A stretch of 64,000 bases of DNA. It comes from Ancylobacter sp. Lp-2 (GTDB lineage: Bacteria > Pseudomonadota > Alphaproteobacteria > Rhizobiales > Xanthobacteraceae). The position numbers and the translations under genes are program-made. Positions 57,657-64,000 of the stretch are shown one piece after another. Every line of letters starts with the position of its first letter. The stretch's first letter is position 1. Below the pieces are notes generated by a model. The model saw nothing but the letters and a program-made list of their open reading frames with translations. It was not told where the DNA came from and ran no database searches. The stretch lies in contig NZ_JAJALI010000002.1 of assembly GCF_020523795.1 (NCBI RefSeq), positions 431,690-495,689 on the forward strand. Reading direction: 5' to 3'.

Positions 57657-58544
57657 TTAATCGAGAATCGTTCCAATATGGAAAGGAATTTTCTCGATGC
57701 GCGGCGTCCATCGGCCCTCCGCCTCCAGCGCCCGGACGTGGTCGGCAACCTGCGCGAGCGTCGCGAACCAGACGTCTCCCTTGGCCTGCATGTGCTCGAT
57801 CAGCGCGCGGATGGCAAGCGCCTGCGCCGGGCGCCCGCTCACCGCCGGGTGCCAGACCGGCACGAACAGGCCGCCGAACTCCCAGAACGCGTCGAACTCC
57901 TCGCGGAACACCGCCAGCGCCTGCGAGGGCGGCGAGATCGTCATAAGGTAATCGAAGGCGCGGGCCGACACGTACTGATTGTAGTCGTCCACCGAGGCCG
58001 GTATCGGCAGCTCGATCAGGCTACCGCGGCCATTGTCGAGCCGGAGCGGGATATCATCGGCGAAGAGGGACGAATCATAGGTGAACCCCTCCTCGATCAA
58101 GAGGTCGAAGGTGGAGCGGGACAGACCGTAATAGGGCGCGCGGTAGCCGCGCGGCTTCGCACCGCAAAAGCGTTCGATCACCTCGCTGCCGCGCCGCAGC
58201 GTGGCCAGCTCCTCGTCCCGCGTCTGCTTGCTCGGCCATTCGTGGAAATGGCCGTGATGGCCGATCTCGGCACCGGCCTTCAGCAGCGCCTCGATGGCGG
58301 CGGGATAGGTCTCGATCACCCAGCCCGGCACGAAGGCGGTCAGCGGCACGCCGGCGCGGGCGAACATATCGGCAAGGCGCGGCGTGCCGACGAAGGGATC
58401 GTAACGCATATGCGCCAGTGCCTGCGGCAGGTCGGCCGCGCCGGCGCGATGGGCGGCGTGTACGACGCTGTCGGCGTCGACATCGAAGCTGAAGGCGACG
58501 GCGCAGCGCGCGCCATTCGGCCAGGGCGGCGGATTGGCGATCAT
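57657..58544 (-). CDS. NodB-fold amide hydrolase (polysaccharide deacetylase/PuuE-like)
   Basis: 295 aa. Metal motif 1 FSFDVDADS has the Asp pair, motif 2 is HGHFHEWPS, and RAPYYGLSRSTFDLLIEEGFTYDSSLF and PVWHPAVSGR complete the barrel. It lacks a signal peptide, so it acts in the cytosol. This branch includes allantoinase PuuE and related amidases, so a small imported amide is more likely than a polysaccharide. Start ATG 58544, 10 nt after livF. Confidence 0.85.
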   Translation of the reverse strand: MIANPPPWPNGARCAVAFSFDVDADSVVHAAHRAGAADLPQALAHMRYDPFVGTPRLADMFARAGVPLTAFVPGWVIETYPAAIEALLKAGAEIGHHGHFHEWPSKQTRDEELATLRRGSEVIERFCGAKPRGYRAPYYGLSRSTFDLLIEEGFTYDSSLFADDIPLRLDNGRGSLIELPIPASVDDYNQYVSARAFDYLMTISPPSQALAVFREEFDAFWEFGGLFVPVWHPAVSGRPAQALAIRALIEHMQAKGDVWFATLAQVADHVRALEAEGRWTPRIEKIPFHIGTILD

Positions 58545-58554
58545 GGCGGCTCCC

Positions 58555-59286
58555 TCAGCTGGTGCGCACGCCGCCGTCGAGGAACAGCGCGTGCAGATCG
58601 TGGGTATCGACCGCGCCGACCGGCGCGTCCAGCGCCTCATGGCCGCGCACCAGCACGCAGACACGGCTTGCGAGGGCGAGCGCCTTGGTAACGTTCTGCT
58701 CGACCAGGAGGATCGGGATCGACAGGCGCTTGTGGACGTCGGCGATCGCCTCGAAGACGAGGTCGACGGTGGCCGGGGCGAGGTCGCTCGACGGCTCGTC
58801 GAGCAGCAGCACCGAGGGGTTGAGCAACAGCGTCGAGCCGATGGCGAGCATGCGCCGCTCGCCGCCGGACAGGTTGCCGGCCAGCGCCCGCCGCCGCTCC
58901 TTCAGGCGCGGGAACAGCGCGAACACCTTCTCCACCTCCTGCTCGAAGGTCTTCGGCCGGAGATAGGCGCCCATGCGCAGATTGTCGGCGACGCTCATGT
59001 CGCCGAACACGTTGCGAGTCTGCGGCACATAGCCGAGGCCGGCGGCGGCACGGCCATGCGCCGGCAGCTGGGTGACGTCGCGCGCGCCGAGCGCGATCGA
59101 GCCGGAACGCACGTGCGTCAGCCCCATGGCGGTCTTCAGCACCGTCGACTTGCCCGAGCCGTTGGCACCGAGCAGGGCGACCACCTCGCCGGCGCGCAGG
59201 GTGAGCGAGAGATCGTCCAGCACGGTGATCGGCCCGTAGCCGGCGGTGAGCTTGGAGAGCGTCAGCACATCGGTCATCGCGGTCAT
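58555..59286 (-). CDS. livF: Branched-chain amino acid-type ABC ATPase LivF
   Basis: 243 aa. Walker A GANGSGKST, signature LSGGERRM, Walker B LLLDEPS. LGYVPQTRNVFGDMSVADNLRMGAY is LivF-like. The start overlaps the livG stop by 4 nt. The transported solute may be an amino acid or amide, judged from its operon companions. Confidence 0.93.
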   Translation of the reverse strand: MTAMTDVLTLSKLTAGYGPITVLDDLSLTLRAGEVVALLGANGSGKSTVLKTAMGLTHVRSGSIALGARDVTQLPAHGRAAAGLGYVPQTRNVFGDMSVADNLRMGAYLRPKTFEQEVEKVFALFPRLKERRRALAGNLSGGERRMLAIGSTLLLNPSVLLLDEPSSDLAPATVDLVFEAIADVHKRLSIPILLVEQNVTKALALASRVCVLVRGHEALDAPVGAVDTHDLHALFLDGGVRTS

Positions 59287-60038
59287 GCCGGCATGCCGAG
59301 ATAGGAGCGCACCACCCGCTCGTCGGCGCGGATCTCCGCCGGGGTGCCGGCGGCGATCAGCTCGCCGGCGTCGAGCACGAACACCCGGTCGCAGACATTG
59401 GCGATCATTTCCATATTGTGCTCGATCAGCATGACGATGCGGCCTTCCGCCTTCAGCTCGTGCAGCAGCGCCGCCTGCTGCTCGATCAGCACCGGGTTGA
59501 CGCCGGCCGCTGGCTCATCGAGCAGCAGCACGGCGGGATCGGACATCAGCAGCATGCCCATGGTGAGCAGCTTCTGCTGGCCGCCGGAGAGCGAGCCGGC
59601 ATAGTCGTTGGCCTTGTGGGCGAGGCCGAGGCGCTTCAGCATCGCCTCGGCGCGCCCGGCGATCTCCGCCTCGCGCGAGGATACGGCGGCGGGGCGCAGG
59701 AACAGGTTGAACACGCCCTCCCCGGCCTGGTCGCGCTCGCCGGCCATCATGTTCTGGAACACGGTGAGCCGGTGCGCGAGGCGCGGCACCTGGAAGGTGC
59801 GGCCGATGCCGGCCGCCGCCACCTGCTCGGGCCGGCCATAGGCGAGCGGGCGGCCGTTCAGCGTCACCGCGCCGGAATCCGGCACATAGACGCCGGCGAC
59901 GACGTTGAGCAGCGTCGACTTGCCCGATCCGTTCGGCCCGATGATGCCGGTGATGCTGGCCGGCATCGCCACCAGCGACACCGCGCGAAGCGCCTGGAAG
60001 CCGCCGAAGGACAGCGAGACGTCATCGACGCTGAGCAT
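59283..60038 (-). CDS. livG: Branched-chain amino acid-type ABC ATPase LivG
   Basis: 251 aa. Walker A GPNGSGKST, signature LSGGQQKL, Walker B LLLDEPAAGVNP, and the longer Liv-specific helical region (GIGRTFQVPRLAHRLTVFQNMMAG). Overlaps livM by 17 nt and livF by 4 nt. Confidence 0.94.
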   Translation of the reverse strand: MLSVDDVSLSFGGFQALRAVSLVAMPASITGIIGPNGSGKSTLLNVVAGVYVPDSGAVTLNGRPLAYGRPEQVAAAGIGRTFQVPRLAHRLTVFQNMMAGERDQAGEGVFNLFLRPAAVSSREAEIAGRAEAMLKRLGLAHKANDYAGSLSGGQQKLLTMGMLLMSDPAVLLLDEPAAGVNPVLIEQQAALLHELKAEGRIVMLIEHNMEMIANVCDRVFVLDAGELIAAGTPAEIRADERVVRSYLGMPA

Positions 60039-60894
60039 CGCGGACCTCCTTCTTCTCGGGAACCAGCCCCTGCGGGCGGAACAGGAACATCAGCACCAGC
60101 ACCAGCCCGAACAAAGCGAGCCGGCCATTGGCCAGCACGTCGGCCGGCAGGTCGATCCAGGAGGCGACGAAGCGCGAGGACACGCTGAGCAGTTGCACCG
60201 CCGCCGCGCCGACAACGACGCCGAGATTGTTGCCGGGCCCGCCGAGGATCAGCGCCGTCCAGACGATGAAGGTCTCGGTGACGGTGAAGCTGCTCGGCGA
60301 GACATAGCCGACGATATGGGCGTAGAGCACGCCGCCCGCCGCCGCCATCGCCCAGGCGATGATCGACACGGTGCGCTGATAGGCGACCGGGTTGCGGCCG
60401 AGCGTGGCGGCCAGCACCTCGTCCTCGCGCAGCACCTTCAAGAGGCGGCCGAACGGCGAGTGGGCAATGCGGTGCGACATCAGCCACGCCACCGCCATCA
60501 GCGCCAGCGCCGCGCCCAGCGCCAGATGCGGATCGGCAAAGCGCGGCACGGTGAGGCCGTCGGCGCCGCCGAGGCTCGGCGCGTTGAGCGCGGTGAGGCG
60601 GAACAGTTCGCCGGCGCCCAGCGTGATCAGCGCCCAGTAATCCTGCGACAGCCGGCGCGCCGGCAGCAGCACCAGCAGCGAGACGGCCACCGCGACGACG
60701 AGGCCGAGCGCGGCGCCGGCCGGCCAGGGCAGGCCCGCCTGCGCGGCGAGCGCGGCGGCGTAGGCGCCGAGGCCGAAGGGCAGCACCTGGCCGAAATTGA
60801 CGAGGCCGGTCAGCCCGAACTGGATGTTGAGGCTGAGGCCGAGCACCGACCAGACGGCGATGATGGTCAGGCAGTAGATCGCGAAATCAAGCAT
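60022..60894 (-). CDS. livM: Branched-chain amino acid-type ABC permease LivM
   Basis: 290 aa with about eight hydrophobic helices. SLNIQFGLTGLVNFGQVLPFGLGAYAAA is the LivM signature and GRLLKVLREDEVLAATLGRNP the coupling loop. ATG 60894 lies 4 nt after livH; a longer frame to 61032 overlaps livH and lacks family similarity. Confidence 0.93.
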   Translation of the reverse strand: MLDFAIYCLTIIAVWSVLGLSLNIQFGLTGLVNFGQVLPFGLGAYAAALAAQAGLPWPAGAALGLVVAVAVSLLVLLPARRLSQDYWALITLGAGELFRLTALNAPSLGGADGLTVPRFADPHLALGAALALMAVAWLMSHRIAHSPFGRLLKVLREDEVLAATLGRNPVAYQRTVSIIAWAMAAAGGVLYAHIVGYVSPSSFTVTETFIVWTALILGGPGNNLGVVVGAAAVQLLSVSSRFVASWIDLPADVLANGRLALFGLVLVLMFLFRPQGLVPEKKEVRDAQRR

Positions 60895-60898
60895 CGCC

Positions 60899-61783
60899 TC
60901 ACCTCCCCGCCAGCGGCGACAGGCGCGGGCGCAGCAGCAGCACCACAACCAGCGCGAGGACGGCGACATAGTCGCGGAACTGGGTGGGGATCTGCCAGCT
61001 GTCGCCGCCGACCAGCGCGCCGAAGTCGACATAGATCAACAGGTTCTGCGCGAAGGACAGGATCAGCGCACCGAGGACCGCGCCGAACACGTTGGACAGG
61101 CCGCCAATGGTGACGGCGGCGAAGACCGGCAGGAGGATGATGAGGTCCATGTTCGGCTGCAGCCGGGTCTCGAAGGCGAGCAGCGTGCCGCCGATGGCGG
61201 CCAGCGCGCCGGAGAGGAACCACATCAGCCGGATCAGCCGCTCGCCGGGAATGCCGCGGGTGACCGCGAGGTCGGCGTTCGAGGCCAGCGCGCGCAGCCC
61301 CGAGCCGATGCGGGTGCGGTTGAGGAACAGGTGCAGCAGCAGCATCAGCACCGCCGCCACCGCGACCACCAGCGCGTCGAGGGTGGTGAACACCGCGTCG
61401 CCGACGATCACCGCCTCGGAGGAGATGTCGAAGGCGCGCCCGCCGCCGCCATAGATGATCGCCACCACCGAGCGGATGAACAGCGCGACGCCCCAGGAGA
61501 CGATCATCTTGCCCTCCGGCGTGATGTCCCGCAGGCGGCTGAAGACCAGTATGTCGACGAGGATGGCGATGAGGCCGGTGGCCACCGCGCTCAGCGCCAC
61601 GGCGGCGGGCAGCGGCAGGCCGGGAATGGCGGCGAAGCTATAGGTGAGATAGCCGCCGACCACCGCGAACTGGATATGCGCGAAATTGGCGAAGCGCAGG
61701 ATCGAGTAGCACAGCGCCACCCCGACCGCGATCACCGCGATCATGCTGGCATAGACGAGGGAATTGAACAGAACCTGGAGCAC
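60899..61783 (-). CDS. livH: Branched-chain amino acid-type ABC permease LivH
   Basis: 294 aa, eight or so helices. The signature is LCYSILRFANFAHIQFAVVGGYLTYSFA, with GLRALASNADLAVTRGI as coupling loop. The start is GTG 61783 with a weak ribosome site. Its gap to the binding-protein gene holds a hairpin. Confidence 0.93.
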   Translation of the reverse strand: MLQVLFNSLVYASMIAVIAVGVALCYSILRFANFAHIQFAVVGGYLTYSFAAIPGLPLPAAVALSAVATGLIAILVDILVFSRLRDITPEGKMIVSWGVALFIRSVVAIIYGGGGRAFDISSEAVIVGDAVFTTLDALVVAVAAVLMLLLHLFLNRTRIGSGLRALASNADLAVTRGIPGERLIRLMWFLSGALAAIGGTLLAFETRLQPNMDLIILLPVFAAVTIGGLSNVFGAVLGALILSFAQNLLIYVDFGALVGGDSWQIPTQFRDYVAVLALVVVLLLRPRLSPLAGR

Positions 61784-61862
61784 GGGCGGGGAAAGCTTCC
61801 CAAGGAGCGGACGGGCAAGGAACGGACGGACGAGGAGCGCACGGACCCGCCGGACAGGCGGA

Positions 61863-61893
61863 ACCGCCCGACGCGCAGGGCGCGCCGGGCGGT
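61863..61893 (-). other. Hairpin between the binding-protein gene and livH
   Basis: ACCGCCCG (61863-61870) / CGGGCGGT (61886-61893), 8-bp stem. Read on the - strand it begins 15 bases after the binding-protein stop. It lies in a 124-base gap, the largest in the operon, and likely stabilises or partly terminates the upstream message so that binding protein is made in excess. Confidence 0.5.
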
Positions 61894-61907
61894 GTTGGCA
61901 TCAGGCG

Positions 61908-63029
61908 TCAGTTGCGGGTGGCGGTGGTGACGAAGTCGCCGCCCTTGTACTCGATGACGTCGATCGGCGGGGAGACGCGCTGGCCGCGGGCGTCCCACAC
62001 GATCTTGCCGGTGGCGCCGTCATAGCTCGACACCACCTCGGGCAGCGCCTTGGCGATGGCGGCGGGCTCGGCGCTGCCGGCCTTCTTGATGGCGGCGGCG
62101 ATGACCATCAGCGCGTCATAGCCGTAATAGACATGCGCCATCAGGTCGGCGGTGCCGTTGAACTTGGCGCCGTACTTGTCGGCGACCGCCTTGCCGGCCG
62201 GCTGGGCGTAGCCGCCATTGTCGACGCCGAACAGCTTGCCTTCCACGAAGCCCTTGTTCTCGAGCTCGAGGATCGAGGGATAGGCGGCGTACCACTTGGC
62301 GGTGAGGCCGAGCTCGCGGGCGGCCTTCAGCATGGCGCGGGAATCATCGCCATAGCCGGCGGTGATGATCACGTCCGGCTTCGCCGGCACGACCGGCTGG
62401 ATGTCGGCGCGGTAGTCGGGCTGGCCCTCGGTGAAGGCGACCTTCTTGACGATCTTGCCGCCCTTCGCTTCGAAGGCGGCCGCCGCCGCCTCGGCGACGC
62501 CGAGGCCGAAGGTGGAGTTCGGCACCACGATGGCGGCGGTCTTGGCGCCGCTGTCGGAGATCAAGAGGCCGAGTTCCTTGCCGACAATGTCGTCGAGCGG
62601 CAGGATCGAGAACAGCGTGCCGGGATAATTGCCGAGCTTGGGCGAGGAGGACGAGGTGTTGACCAGCACCCGGCCCTTCTCCTTGGCCAGCTCCGCCACC
62701 GGGATCATCAGGCCGGAGCCGCCGAACATGATGGCAGCCGGCACCTTGTCGACATTGTAGAGCTTGTTGGCGGCGTTCAGCGCTTCCTGGGCGCGGTTCT
62801 CCGAATCCTCGACGATCAGCTTCACCGGCCGGCCATCGATGCCGCCGGCGGCATTGATGGCATCGGCGGCGAGCTCGACGCCGCGGGTCATCTGCACGCT
62901 GGTCTTCACCGCCGAACCGGTAAGGTTGGCGATCACGCCGATCTGGATGGGGTCGGCGGCGCGCGCCGGACCCTGCACCGCTGCGAGAGCGAGTGCACTG
63001 CAAAATGCCAGGGACAGAAAATTCTTCAT
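61908..63029 (-). CDS. Branched-chain amino acid-type ABC substrate-binding protein
   Basis: 373 aa. Signal peptide (about 1-24, MKNFLSLAFCSALALAAVQGPARA). Mature part starts DPIQIGVIANLTGSAVKTSVQMTRGVELAADAINAAGGIDGRPV, typical of LivJ/K. It is the first gene of the operon, reading away from the nucleoside hydrolase. The ligand is unknown; operon partners hint at an amide or peptide rather than leucine. Confidence 0.92.
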   Translation of the reverse strand: MKNFLSLAFCSALALAAVQGPARAADPIQIGVIANLTGSAVKTSVQMTRGVELAADAINAAGGIDGRPVKLIVEDSENRAQEALNAANKLYNVDKVPAAIMFGGSGLMIPVAELAKEKGRVLVNTSSSSPKLGNYPGTLFSILPLDDIVGKELGLLISDSGAKTAAIVVPNSTFGLGVAEAAAAAFEAKGGKIVKKVAFTEGQPDYRADIQPVVPAKPDVIITAGYGDDSRAMLKAARELGLTAKWYAAYPSILELENKGFVEGKLFGVDNGGYAQPAGKAVADKYGAKFNGTADLMAHVYYGYDALMVIAAAIKKAGSAEPAAIAKALPEVVSSYDGATGKIVWDARGQRVSPPIDVIEYKGGDFVTTATRN

Positions 63030-63282
63030 CGTCGTGCCTCTCTCCGGTCAGGTCGCTTACGGATTATTCTTTGGCACAAAGCCGGCCCCGGCGTCGCATT
63101 CGACGCGGAAAAGCCGACACTGCACATGACGTCCCCACGTTAATGGGCGCCGAGGGAAAGAAAACCCGACACGCGGCCGACCGTCCGAAGGATTTTCGGC
63201 GAAGCGAGCGGGTGTCGCCCGGCTTTTCTCCGGGGCGTCCGGCGTATCGTCTCCCTACCCGAACAGACGGACCTGAGGACCT
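63030..63282. promoter_or_regulatory. Divergent promoter region of the Liv operon and nucleoside hydrolase
   Basis: A 253-base gap between divergent starts must hold both promoters. GAGGA (63275-63279) is the hydrolase ribosome site. No strong operator, -10/-35 pair or riboswitch stands out. Confidence 0.5.
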
Positions 63283-64000
63283 ATGACGCGACGCAAGATC
63301 ATCATCGACACCGACCCCGGACAGGACGACGCCTTCGCGCTGCTGCTGGCGCTGGGCTCGCCCGACGAGTTGGAGGTGGTCGGTGTCACCTCGGTGCACG
63401 GCAATGTGCCGCTCGCCCGTACCACGGTGAATGCGCAGATGGTGATCGAGCTCGCCGGGCGCGCCGACATCCCGGTCTATCCCGGCTGCCCGCGCCCGAT
63501 GGTGAAGCCCGGCTTCACCGCCGAATATGTGCACGGGCCGAGTGGGCTCGACGGCTGCGACCTGCCCCCGCCCTCGGCGCCGGTCGGCGACAAGCACGGC
63601 GTCGACTTCATCATCGACACGGTGATGGCGGCGGCGCCCGGAGACATCACGGTCTGCACGCTCGGGCCGATGACCAATCTCGCCGTGGCGATGATCAAGG
63701 AGCCGGCGATCATCCCGCGCCTCGCCGAAGTGGTGTTCATGGGTGGCGGCTTCTTCGAGGGCGGCAACACCACCCCGGCCGCGGAGTTCAACATCTATGT
63801 CGATCCACATGCGGCGCATGTGGTGCTGGCCTCCGGCGCGCCGGTGACGATGGTGCCGATCGATGTCACCTACAAGGCGTTGATGACGCCGGACTGGTTG
63901 CGGCGGCTGCGCGCGGTCGGCACCCGCGCGGCGGTGGAGGCGGCCGGCATGGCCGAGTTCTACCAGGACTACGGCAACAAGAAATTCGGCACCGACAGCT
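63283..64000 (+). CDS. Inosine-uridine-type nucleoside hydrolase (3' truncated by window)
   Basis: At least 239 aa visible. The N-terminal calcium motif RKIIIDTDPGQDDAFALLLAL is the nucleoside-hydrolase signature, with HGNVPLARTTVNA and VCTLGPMTNLAVAM following and AEFNIYVDPHAAHVV near 170. It cleaves the N-glycosidic bond of ribonucleosides. ATG 63283 has GAGGA four bases ahead. Divergent from the Liv operon. Confidence 0.93.
   Translation, partial: MTRRKIIIDTDPGQDDAFALLLALGSPDELEVVGVTSVHGNVPLARTTVNAQMVIELAGRADIPVYPGCPRPMVKPGFTAEYVHGPSGLDGCDLPPPSAPVGDKHGVDFIIDTVMAAAPGDITVCTLGPMTNLAVAMIKEPAIIPRLAEVVFMGGGFFEGGNTTPAAEFNIYVDPHAAHVVLASGAPVTMVPIDVTYKALMTPDWLRRLRAVGTRAAVEAAGMAEFYQDYGNKKFGTDS

Noticed and set aside
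63072-63086. Sigma-54-like TGGCAC element in the Liv/nucleoside hydrolase gap
   Set aside because: The -24 half is fair but the -12 half reads CGGC rather than TTGC, and it lies about 200 bases from the + strand start. Too weak beside the 49981 element.

Overview
The window is GC-rich chromosomal DNA from an alphaproteobacterium of the order Hyphomicrobiales (Rhizobiales). A Xanthobacteraceae-like organism is my best guess. The evidence is the gene order ntrB-ntrC-ntrY-ntrX-trkA-trkH-dat-hfq-hflX, the shape of the housekeeping genes, and a palindromic intergenic element of rhizobial type. No phage, IS element, transposase or CRISPR array is visible.

Layout. (1) 1-11685, + strand: nitrogen two-component systems NtrBC and NtrYX, Trk potassium uptake, D-amino-acid transaminase, Hfq and HflX. 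(2) 11728-14048: a UDP-sugar dehydrogenase and, convergent to it, a secreted polysaccharide-lyase-like protein. (3) 14170-25673, + strand: eight genes with gaps of 30 nt or less, probably one operon. They are a highly aberrant ABC-exporter-like protein, a stand-alone cyclic-nucleotide-binding protein, a membrane haem/[2Fe-2S]/nucleotide-cyclase fusion, a complete Dpp/Yej-type importer (fused double ATPase, binding protein, two permeases) and a small SAM methyltransferase. (4) 25655-31328, - strand: four overlapping or abutting glycosyltransferase genes, one fused to a NodB-type deacetylase. (5) 31571-40013, - strand: mazG, an MBL hydrolase, tatD, metG, holB, tmk, a D,D-carboxypeptidase and rlpA. 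(6) 40547-49826: L,D-transpeptidase, LysR regulator, HAD phosphatase, tRNA-Leu(TAA), fhs, DoxX, gpt, a GYD protein with a decayed partial copy beside it, a SoxR/DoxX-like divergent pair with a textbook SoxR box, and a CinA-type protein. (7) 50033-54825, + strand: the circularly permuted ATP-grasp / alpha-E / transglutaminase / Anbu group, interrupted by a LysE exporter and preceded by a strong sigma-54 type -24/-12 element. (8) 54903-64000: a 23-residue membrane peptide gene, an SDR, and a - strand Liv-type importer operon carrying a NodB-fold hydrolase, a P1-family aminopeptidase and an Lrp regulator, with a divergent nucleoside hydrolase cut by the window end.

Most unusual is the first half of region 3. 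The ABC-like protein has lost the canonical Walker A lysine, signature motif, catalytic glutamate and H-loop histidine, and it carries three echoes of one nucleotide-binding-domain motif. Its cyclase partner keeps both metal aspartates but lacks the substrate lysine and the transition-state asparagine and arginine. The cyclic-nucleotide-binding protein between them looks intact. I read this as a redox/quinone-responsive signalling module tied to an importer. The sequence supports the architecture and linkage, but the function is inference. The second notable system is the nitrogen-linked (sigma-54) peptide-ligation/Anbu operon.
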